Assembly: GCA_028695395.1 (NCBI GenBank)
Contig: JAQVJB010000044.1
Span: forward strand, 1-13,639
DNA length: 13,639 nt
Source of the DNA: Actinomycetota bacterium
GTDB lineage: Bacteria > Actinomycetota > Humimicrobiia > Humimicrobiales > Humimicrobiaceae
Reading direction: 5' to 3'
In this document: piece by piece, positions 7,428-13,639 of the stretch
Numbering within the stretch: position 1 is the stretch's first letter
How the letters are laid out: each line of letters opens with the position of its first letter
Position numbers and translations under genes: made by a program
Notes under the pieces: generated by a model
The model's input: the letters and a program-made list of their open reading frames with translations, nothing else
Databases searched by the model: none
Told to the model about the DNA's origin: nothing

Positions 7428-8555
7428 TTAGTCCATATACCTATGCTGATGCTTTTTATATTTTTTTTGGCAGAATTCAAGCATTTCTTGTTCAAATCGA
7501 TCCCTGCTAAACCTTAAGCTGTTTTTCCTTATATTATCAGGGTCAAATTGATCATCATGCTGTTCAAAGTAATTGATAATATCTATTAAATCCTGCTCCT
7601 GCTGGCGGTAAAAGAAAAGGCCTGTTTCATTTTCCTTAACTGTTTCCAGCAGACCTCCCCTGCCATACCCTATTACCGGGGTTCCGCTAGCCTGAGCTTC
7701 CACGGGGGTAATGCCGAAATCCTCTTCACCGGGAAAAATAAAAGCTTTAGCCTGGCTATAATACTGTTTAAGGACATCCTTTTTTTGCCAGCCCAGGAAC
7801 TTAATATTAGGTTTGGCTATCTTTTTCAGCTCTTTTAATTGGGCTCCTTCCCCAATAATTACCAATTCTTTTCCCAACTGGTTAAAAGCCCTTACTGCCA
7901 GGTCTATCCTTTTATAGGACACCAGCTGGCTTACAACCAGATAGTAACCCTTCTTTTGCCTGTCGACTTTAAAATCGTCGACATCCACCGGGGGGTAGAT
8001 AACCGAAGCTTTCCTGCCATAATATTTTAATATCCTTTTTTTCACATTGTTGGAATTGCAGACAAAATAATCCACCCTGGATGCGGAAGCGTAATCCCAT
8101 AGCCGGAGATAATTAAAGTAATACATGATAAATTTTCTTTTTAAGAAACCGACTTTCTCATTTTCCAGATAGTCAAAATACATGTTCCATAAATAACGCA
8201 TGGGGCTATGGCAATAACATATATGGCAAGTTTCCGGCCTGGTTAATACTCCCTTGGCTATCCCTGATTCTGAACTTATCACCAGGTCGTAATCCATTAG
8301 ATTGAATTGCTCTACTGCGGTGGGCATAAAGGGCAGGTAGGTCTGGTATTTGGTTTTTGCAAAAGGAAATTTTTGAATGAAAGAAGTTGTTATCTGATGC
8401 TGATTGATAGAATCGCTAATTTTTTCTTTATCATAAACTAAAGTAAAAATATCTAGCTTAGGGAAAATCTCACCAATGGATTGGACTACTTTCTCGCCTC
8501 CACGCATTCCCACCAGCCAGTAATGTACTAGCGCAATCTTTTTATTGCTCAGCAT
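7428..8555 (-). CDS. GT4 family glycosyltransferase (WbaZ-like)
   Basis: A 375-residue soluble GT-B fold glycosyltransferase. The N-terminal domain carries 'HYWLVGMRGGEKVV' near 11-24 and 'CHSPMRYLW', both typical of the WbaZ-like branch of GT4 in O-antigen and exopolysaccharide clusters. The C-terminal domain has 'GEGAQLKEL' and the nucleotide-sugar-binding EX7E motif (EDFGITPVE, near 277-285), then 'SGTPVIGYGRGG'. It probably adds a hexose, in related enzymes often mannose from GDP-mannose, to the growing lipid-linked unit in the cytoplasm; the substrate here is inference. The start codon lies 14 nt inside the upstream ligase-like gene, with GAGG 9 nt before it, pointing to translational coupling. 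Confidence 0.9.
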   Translation of the reverse strand: MLSNKKIALVHYWLVGMRGGEKVVQSIGEIFPKLDIFTLVYDKEKISDSINQHQITTSFIQKFPFAKTKYQTYLPFMPTAVEQFNLMDYDLVISSESGIAKGVLTRPETCHICYCHSPMRYLWNMYFDYLENEKVGFLKRKFIMYYFNYLRLWDYASASRVDYFVCNSNNVKKRILKYYGRKASVIYPPVDVDDFKVDRQKKGYYLVVSQLVSYKRIDLAVRAFNQLGKELVIIGEGAQLKELKKIAKPNIKFLGWQKKDVLKQYYSQAKAFIFPGEEDFGITPVEAQASGTPVIGYGRGGLLETVKENETGLFFYRQQEQDLIDIINYFEQHDDQFDPDNIRKNSLRFSRDRFEQEMLEFCQKKYKKHQHRYMD

Positions 8556-9843
8556 TTTTTATATCCTCTTCCCAAGCTGTCCCCATAGCTAATGATATTG
8601 CTATGGATAAGCATACCATAACTGTAGGGCTAGCCATATAGTGCTCGGTCAAAGAAAGCCCGAATAATGTTGCTATTCCTCCTATGGAAGCCAAATACAT
8701 TACCTTATGGTTAGCACTAGTTGAAATTGTATACTTCCTATATAGCAAATAAGCACAGTAAATCCAAAAGAATAATAGCAAAATTAATCCTACAATACCA
8801 TTTTCTGCCAGCAGGTGTAGATAGGAATTATGGGCATTACTGGCATCAAATACTTGCCTGGGTTCAGCATAAAAAGATACCAAGCCCTCAATTCCCTCCA
8901 GGTCAACTATTTGATCAAACCAGGCTACATCATTGTAGCGGGCAAAACCAATCCCAAAAATAGGGCTGGCTAAAAAGAGCCTCCAGGCATTGCCCCACAT
9001 GCCCAACCTGGTCTGGGCATTAAGATCCTTAACTGAAAAAATTTGTGCAATACGGTCATAGGTTCCAGTAAAATAAATGATAGGAGCCATCAGGAGAAGT
9101 AAAATTAAAATTACTGCTAGAAACTTTTTTATAGACTTCACATGCAAAAATATAACTACCACTGCCCCACAGGCAAAGCCGATCAAGCTTCCCCTGCTTT
9201 TTGTGATAAATAATCCAATAAAACAAAATATAAGAACTACAGTATAAAAGAATTTATATTTCTTTTCTGAAGATAGAAGATAAGACAGGGTAAATACGCT
9301 TACTGCTGCATAAGCAGATCCGGTAGCATTATGGGAATTATTAAGAGCTACAAACATGGGACCTAGGTAAATATCATCTATTCTAACTGTAAATAAATGA
9401 TATCCTGTAAAATATTCAATAAGCCCCCAAACTGAGAATAACACAAATATCACAAACAGTAATTGGAAATAAAGCGCTAAAGTCTTTTGGTAATTTAGAA
9501 AAGGAATGGCAAATATGAAAAAGGCAAGATAACTGAAAAAGAACCCTCCGTCCCACCTTAGAAAACTGTAGGTAAAAAGACTGGACACAGGTTGCCCTGA
9601 TATTACATAAGTGGCCAGAAAATAAACAAATATTAAGGCAAGGATAATTATAAGATGATAATGATAGCGGGTTATAGCGCTATTTTTTAAAAATGCTATA
9701 ACGCTAAACCAGATTAAAACCATATATACTGCAATATTTAGCCAGGGGTACCTGTTTATCAACAGGAATAAAGCAGGCAGAACAGCTATAATGCTAATAA
9801 TTGTGAAATTAAGGTGACTGCTTGATAAATATTTATTGGCCAT
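8542..9843 (-). CDS. O-antigen ligase/polymerase family membrane protein (Wzy/WaaL-like), smaller copy
   Basis: A 433-residue polytopic protein with about ten to twelve hydrophobic segments. The family region has 'LASPIFGIGFARY' near 288-300 and 'SNAHNSYLHLLAENGIVGL' near 328-346, including the NAHNSYL-type His segment common to O-antigen ligases and polymerases. Its role is either polymerising repeat units or transferring the chain to an acceptor; having two such proteins in one cluster suggests the jobs are divided. It overlaps the upstream GT2 gene by 11 nt and the downstream GT4 gene by 14 nt. No strong Shine-Dalgarno precedes its ATG, so reinitiation after the upstream stop is likely. 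It differs clearly from the copy at 4327-5976 in length and in motif wording, so it is not a recent duplicate. Confidence 0.87.
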   Translation of the reverse strand: MANKYLSSSHLNFTIISIIAVLPALFLLINRYPWLNIAVYMVLIWFSVIAFLKNSAITRYHYHLIIILALIFVYFLATYVISGQPVSSLFTYSFLRWDGGFFFSYLAFFIFAIPFLNYQKTLALYFQLLFVIFVLFSVWGLIEYFTGYHLFTVRIDDIYLGPMFVALNNSHNATGSAYAAVSVFTLSYLLSSEKKYKFFYTVVLIFCFIGLFITKSRGSLIGFACGAVVVIFLHVKSIKKFLAVILILLLLMAPIIYFTGTYDRIAQIFSVKDLNAQTRLGMWGNAWRLFLASPIFGIGFARYNDVAWFDQIVDLEGIEGLVSFYAEPRQVFDASNAHNSYLHLLAENGIVGLILLLFFWIYCAYLLYRKYTISTSANHKVMYLASIGGIATLFGLSLTEHYMASPTVMVCLSIAISLAMGTAWEEDIKNAEQ

Positions 9844-10717
9844 TTTTCTTAGAAAATAATAATTTGCCTATTGCTAACTCTAACCATCGCTCCAGCTTAA
9901 ATAATTGGACTTTTATCTTATTACATTTTAATACATTTTTCAGTAAATAAATCTCAGATTGGTATACCAGTTTCTTTTTGCCTAAATAATTTAAACTTTT
10001 ACTTACTGTGCCTGAATGCACATGTCTTACTTTAAGCCGGGGGTCATAGAATACGGTTTTTTGTTTTTCTTTTGCTTTCCTGAACAAGCACTCCTCTTCA
10101 TAATATAAGAAAGTGTTGGGATCAAACATCCCGGTTTCGGCAAATGCACCTGCCTTTGCCCCTAGGCAAGACCCGTTTATTAAAAATACTTCTATAGGAG
10201 ATGCCAAATTTTTGAAGCGACGGTTTATGCCGCAAAGCTTATCCATTACCCCATTATTTCCGATATGCAGTAAGAGCTTTAAATAATTTAATTGGTTTAA
10301 ATGGGGGGCCATAATGCTATTATCATTATTTATAATCTCAGGTCCCAAGAAATCAGCACCCAGCTTTTGCATGGAACTAATAGCCTGCTCTAGCCACTTC
10401 TGGTTCCCTATGCTAATGTCAGGATTAATAAATAAAACAATATCAGGACCATTTATTAGATTATGGCCAGTAAGATATTCAAATCCTAAATTATTGGCCC
10501 GGGCATAACCTAGATTTTTTTTACCCTCCAATATTTTTATTCTTTCATCATCAAAAGCAGCTGCTATACTTCTTAATCGCTGGTTTTCTATTTGGTTGTT
10601 TACCACTACCAGGTCCCAATAGATAAAACTCTGGCCGATTAAGTCTTTAATCAGTTTTTCCAATAAGTCTTCAGAATTATAATTAATGCTTACTATGCCT
10701 ACTTTTTTCATTTGCAA
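9833..10717 (-). CDS. GT2 family glycosyltransferase (rhamnosyltransferase/WbbL-like)
   Basis: A 294-residue GT-A fold enzyme. It begins with 'VGIVSINYNSEDLL', has 'NLGYARANNLGFE' near 68-80, and NPD (98-100) in place of DXD, the usual form in the WbbL-like branch that includes many rhamnosyltransferases. 'GSCLGAKAGAFAETGMFD' and 'LYYEEECLFRKA' match the acceptor side of the family. It probably adds one sugar, possibly a deoxyhexose, to the lipid-linked intermediate in the cytoplasm. The start is of interest: an in-frame ATG at 10711 has no well-placed Shine-Dalgarno, whereas a TTG at 10717 has GGAG at 10728-10725, 7 nt upstream, so TTG is chosen. The gene overlaps the upstream GT4 gene by 35 nt, the longest overlap in the operon. 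Confidence 0.88.
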   Translation of the reverse strand: MQMKKVGIVSINYNSEDLLEKLIKDLIGQSFIYWDLVVVNNQIENQRLRSIAAAFDDERIKILEGKKNLGYARANNLGFEYLTGHNLINGPDIVLFINPDISIGNQKWLEQAISSMQKLGADFLGPEIINNDNSIMAPHLNQLNYLKLLLHIGNNGVMDKLCGINRRFKNLASPIEVFLINGSCLGAKAGAFAETGMFDPNTFLYYEEECLFRKAKEKQKTVFYDPRLKVRHVHSGTVSKSLNYLGKKKLVYQSEIYLLKNVLKCNKIKVQLFKLERWLELAIGKLLFSKKNGQ

Positions 10718-11864
10718 TCAAAATCTCCAATATGTCTTCGGTTTCTTTTATTTGGGAACCAATATCGAACTTCTCTTTAACTATTCTGTAAGCGTTTTCT
10801 TTTATTGGCTGTAGACTATTAAGGTTATTATATACATAATTTATTTTATCTCCTAAAAAGCTGGCATCCGGGGGAACTAAAAAACCGTTTATTCCGTCTT
10901 CAATCATCTCTGGTATCCCCCCCACACCGGTAGCTATTACAATTTTTCCATAACTAAGGGCTTCCAATATTACCCGGGGGAAAGCATCTTCAATGGTAGG
11001 GCAATGCACCAACAGGTCAGCGTAATAAAGGAAGCTGTTTACATCTTCCCTGAAACCCAAAAAGTATACCTTCTCTGCTATCCCCAGATCCTTAGCCAGC
11101 CTAATTAAATACCGCCGGTAGCTTTGCTCCTGGCTGCTATATACATCTCCTAGAAAAAACACCTTTATATCTAGGCCGCTCAATTTCGGATTACCTATAG
11201 ACTGCAGCAGCAGGTGTTGCCCTTTTAGCTGGCTGAGGTTACCAATATTTAATATATTAAAACCATGGGTATAATATTTATCCCTTATAGCATTGTCGAT
11301 AGGGGCTGAAATAAAATTATCCACATCCAGGGCATCATAGATTACGCTTACTTTTTGTTTATGTTTAGAAAAAAATGTAAATTCATCTGCTGCCCGTTTA
11401 GATACTGCAATTATTTTTTGGGCCAGGCAATCACCTATTTTAGCTCTTATCATTTTTTTCCATTTTCTGTCCAAGATGTTTTTAATATATATAATAGTGC
11501 TGATTTTAAATATCTTGGAAGCTAAAACTACATAGAATGAATCCTGGAAAGAATTACAAATTATTATGCTTATTTTTTCTTTTTTACATAGCCTGGCCAG
11601 CTTTACATTATTTTTAAATATGTTTATTCCAAACCAAACCATCAAAAATGGGTTCTTGGTAACCCTTATAAAAGACATGTTGATAATAACTGTTTTAAGG
11701 CCATACTGTTTTAACTTTTTAAAAAATAATCCCTTATCATCCGGCAATACAAATAGCGGGCAATATTTTTTATCCAGCTTCTTGGCTAATGCCAAAACGG
11801 TATTTTCCGCTCCGGTCAGCTTGGAAGTTCTGGAAACAAACAGTATATTAGCCAGCTTATTCAT
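10683..11864 (-). CDS. GT4 family glycosyltransferase
   Basis: A 393-residue GT-B fold enzyme. The N-terminal domain starts 'ILFVSRTSKLTGAENTVL', with the glycine-containing loop typical of GT4. 'VIYDALDVDNF' marks the linker and 'LNIGNLSQLKGQHLLLQSI' the start of the nucleotide-sugar-binding domain. The EX7E site reads 'EDAFPRVILE' near 290-299, in which Asp occupies the usual first Glu position, a variant often seen in the family; 'GVGGIPEMIEDGINGFLVPP' follows. The likely role is one cytoplasmic sugar addition to the polysaccharide unit; donor and acceptor cannot be assigned. The gene overlaps the upstream GT2 gene by 8 nt (ATGAATAA) and shares 35 nt with the downstream GT2 gene. Confidence 0.9.
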   Translation of the reverse strand: MNKLANILFVSRTSKLTGAENTVLALAKKLDKKYCPLFVLPDDKGLFFKKLKQYGLKTVIINMSFIRVTKNPFLMVWFGINIFKNNVKLARLCKKEKISIIICNSFQDSFYVVLASKIFKISTIIYIKNILDRKWKKMIRAKIGDCLAQKIIAVSKRAADEFTFFSKHKQKVSVIYDALDVDNFISAPIDNAIRDKYYTHGFNILNIGNLSQLKGQHLLLQSIGNPKLSGLDIKVFFLGDVYSSQEQSYRRYLIRLAKDLGIAEKVYFLGFREDVNSFLYYADLLVHCPTIEDAFPRVILEALSYGKIVIATGVGGIPEMIEDGINGFLVPPDASFLGDKINYVYNNLNSLQPIKENAYRIVKEKFDIGSQIKETEDILEILIANEKSRHSKH

Positions 11865-12804
11865 AAGCTATTCCCTTGATTTTTTTTATAATAGATATAA
11901 AAAAATTAGGCATGTAGCTTAACCACAGGTAATAGATAAGTTTTTTACTGAATTCTTTTTTTATCAGGTCTTGGACTATTTTTCTGGACTCAATTTTTTT
12001 ACCGCTAAATAAAAGGTAATGAGCTTTCTGCCGGGCAAAAAAGTTTAAATCTTCCTGCTTACCTTCATCGGTCTCCAATTGGTCAATACTAAATTTATCA
12101 TAACTGTCTCTGCCTTTTTCTATCCGCTCCACGTAAAAAGCTTTAGCTGCCTGGGCATAACCTTCTTGTTCTTGTCTTTTACCAAAGGTGATAGAACTAT
12201 CTACATATCTTTCTTCTACCAGAACTTGCTTTAAATTATCCATCTTTTTTTGCTGGGACAGCAAATTAAGGTAAAAATCATAATCCTGGGCATATTTAAA
12301 TTTCTCCCTGTACCTGATTTTATCCTGGTTTTTAAAAAAAATGGTAGAGTGAAAAAATAAATTGTATTGGGGCAGCTTCTTTTTTATATTCTCCCAGCCG
12401 GAGACAGCAATTTTTTTACATATTTCCATGCCTTTTTCATCTACCAGCTTTACTGATGACCCCAGTAAAAATAAGTCTGGATTTTTCTCTAAGTAATTGT
12501 ATTGCACTTCAAGCCTGTGGCTATAGGATATATTGCCTGCATCCTGCCGGGCAATATACTTGCCTCTGCTGCCATCAATACCTTTATTAAGGGAGGGAGT
12601 TAAACCAATATTGGACTGGTTTTGCATTAGTTTTATTCTTGGATCATCAAAACTATTTACGATAGTTTCTAGGTCATAGCTGCAGCCGTCATCAATTATT
12701 ATCAGCTCCCATTCTTTAAAGCTTTGGTTTACTATGCTGGCAATGCTGGCTCCAATATATTCCTCGTAGCCATATACACTCATAATGACACTGATTTTAA
12801 CCAT
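11857..12804 (-). CDS. GT2 family glycosyltransferase
   Basis: A 315-residue GT-A fold enzyme. 'ISVIMSVYGYEEYIGASIASIVNQSF' near 4-29 and 'ELIIIDDGC' near 33-41 form the nucleotide-binding half, and 'NIGLTPSLNKGI' follows. At 83-96 the sequence reads YIARQDAGNISYSH where many relatives have 'ARMDADD', so the third acidic residue of the DXD metal site is Gly at position 90. This D-A-G form exists in some GT2 branches and need not mean loss of activity. After about residue 160 the protein diverges and ends in a basic, partly hydrophobic tail (near 290-312) that may touch the membrane. It starts 2 nt after the flippase gene's stop and overlaps the next gene by 8 nt. Substrate unknown. Confidence 0.88.
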   Translation of the reverse strand: MVKISVIMSVYGYEEYIGASIASIVNQSFKEWELIIIDDGCSYDLETIVNSFDDPRIKLMQNQSNIGLTPSLNKGIDGSRGKYIARQDAGNISYSHRLEVQYNYLEKNPDLFLLGSSVKLVDEKGMEICKKIAVSGWENIKKKLPQYNLFFHSTIFFKNQDKIRYREKFKYAQDYDFYLNLLSQQKKMDNLKQVLVEERYVDSSITFGKRQEQEGYAQAAKAFYVERIEKGRDSYDKFSIDQLETDEGKQEDLNFFARQKAHYLLFSGKKIESRKIVQDLIKKEFSKKLIYYLWLSYMPNFFISIIKKIKGIAYE

Positions 12805-12806
12805 AA

Positions 12807-13639
12807 TTACTTTAGGTTATATTTTTTATTGCTTCTAAAAAACCATACCAGTAAAATTACTGAAGATAAAAACTCTGCCAGTATCAAGGCGATTATTATC
12901 CCCTGTATTTCGTAAAGCGGAATAAATATAGCTAACAAAGCCAATTTTAAGATATCTATACTGGTATAAAGCTTAAATACCCTTTTGCCGCTGCCCTGGT
13001 AGCTGACCATATATTTGATGGTAAGGTTAACCGGCATAAACAGCAGGGGCAAAAGCATCAATTTGCCGTATAACATTATCTGGGGGTCGCTAACCTTATA
13101 GAAAAAGCTGAGCAGGAAAGGAGTAATAAACCAGAAAATTGCTATTATGGCCAACCCGAACAGAAATATGAGAATTAATGCTTTTTTAATTATTCGCCTG
13201 TTTTCCTGTTCACTGTAAGCAGCCAGTTTAACGGCAGGCACATTAATCAGGTTTTTTAAGCCATTTTTAATGAAGTTGGGAAATACTGCCACAATACTAT
13301 ATATTCCCACCATAGTTACGTTTGATACCGCGTCTAGTATTAATCTCTCAATATTCTTAGCAATAACTGACACCGCACTGGCTCCGGTTAAGCCAACCCC
13401 GTGCTTTATATATTCCTTATCCTTTACCGGATCCCTTTCCCTGTCTTTTACTTTCCGGTAAGTCACTAGAAAGAATATGGTATTTCCAAGGGTAACTACC
13501 GCCAAATAAGCTAATATAGTAAGCATATAATCACGGGCAAAATAAAGCACAGTGGCACAAGCTCCAAACCGGACTAAAGCAACTACTGTATTGCGGAGAA
13601 ATATCAGCCTGAACTCTTTTTCTCCATACAGAAACGACT
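12807..13639 (-). CDS. Wzx-like polysaccharide flippase (MOP superfamily), C-terminal part; start lies beyond right edge
   Basis: The reading frame is open from the right edge to a stop at 12807, giving 276 visible residues. An internal ATG at 13550 is not the start: the 29 codons before it to the edge are open and encode a plausible membrane-protein stretch ('YGEKEFRLIFLRN', 'ALVRFGACATV'). About eight hydrophobic segments are visible. A cytoplasmic basic loop 'RKVKDRERDPVKDKEY' is followed by 'ASAVSVIAKNIERLILDAVSNVTMVGIYSI', a segment typical of Wzx/RfbX-type flippases. Full-length relatives run to about 420-500 residues, so roughly the first 150-220 are missing. The protein would move the completed polyprenyl-linked oligosaccharide across the cytoplasmic membrane. 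It is the first visible gene of the operon. Confidence 0.85.
   Translation of the reverse strand, partial: SFLYGEKEFRLIFLRNTVVALVRFGACATVLYFARDYMLTILAYLAVVTLGNTIFFLVTYRKVKDRERDPVKDKEYIKHGVGLTGASAVSVIAKNIERLILDAVSNVTMVGIYSIVAVFPNFIKNGLKNLINVPAVKLAAYSEQENRRIIKKALILIFLFGLAIIAIFWFITPFLLSFFYKVSDPQIMLYGKLMLLPLLFMPVNLTIKYMVSYQGSGKRVFKLYTSIDILKLALLAIFIPLYEIQGIIIALILAEFLSSVILLVWFFRSNKKYNLK

Noticed and set aside
11566..11922. 118-residue plus-strand reading frame across the GT4/GT2 junction
   Set aside because: It is antisense to two confident glycosyltransferase genes, with biased composition and no start signal.
13548..13550. ATG at 13550 as the start of the flippase gene
   Set aside because: The frame stays open for 29 more codons to the window edge with membrane-protein-like content, and starting here would remove most of a normal flippase.
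1..13639. Frequent CCTGG/CCAGG pentamers across the window
   Set aside because: They are noticeable by eye but can follow from Leu, Pro, Gly and Trp codon choice; without a counted expectation there is no basis to claim enrichment.

Overview
This AT-rich bacterial window is mostly a surface-polysaccharide assembly cluster. Ten genes lie head to tail on the minus strand (window edge at 13639 down to 2313). Neighbours overlap by up to 35 nt or are separated by no more than 9 nt, so they read as one long operon whose promoter lies beyond the right edge. The left end holds two genes for proteins exposed outside the membrane, transcribed divergently from a 173-bp AT-rich intergenic region. No tRNA, rRNA, CRISPR array, insertion sequence or phage gene was seen, and the only stretch without a gene longer than 100 bp is 359..531.

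Layout from the left: (1) a 5' fragment (minus, 1..358) of a lipoprotein with a lipobox, a very acidic linker and the first residues of what looks like a GerMN domain; (2) a divergent promoter region; (3) a membrane-anchored protein (plus, 532..2304) with Ig-like beta-sandwich segments and a six-repeat TolB/PD40-type beta-propeller; (4) the cluster, in transcription order: Wzx-like flippase (cut by the right edge), GT2, GT4, GT2, O-antigen ligase/polymerase-like protein, GT4 (WbaZ-like), polyprenyl-phosphate sugar-1-phosphate transferase, a second and larger O-antigen ligase/polymerase-like protein, a small membrane-anchored protein of unknown function, and a GT-C type glycosyltransferase.

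The working model, inferred from family membership, is as follows. The sugar-phosphate transferase loads the first sugar onto a polyprenyl phosphate on the cytoplasmic face. Up to four cytoplasmic glycosyltransferases (two GT2, two GT4) extend it, and the flippase moves the lipid-linked oligosaccharide across the membrane. One of the two O-antigen ligase-family proteins polymerises the units and the other may transfer the chain to its final acceptor. The GT-C enzyme would add further sugars from a lipid-linked donor on the outer face, possibly helped by the small beta-rich protein beside it. No chain-length regulator, tyrosine kinase, outer-membrane export protein or nucleotide-sugar biosynthesis gene is visible here; they may lie to the right or elsewhere.

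Taxonomy cannot be fixed from this window. The AT-rich composition, a GerMN-type lipoprotein and the lack of outer-membrane export genes would suit a Gram-positive-like or deep-branching bacterial lineage (Firmicutes, low-GC Actinobacteriota, Atribacterota or similar), but this is weak inference. The genes look intact and the standard bacterial code fits throughout.
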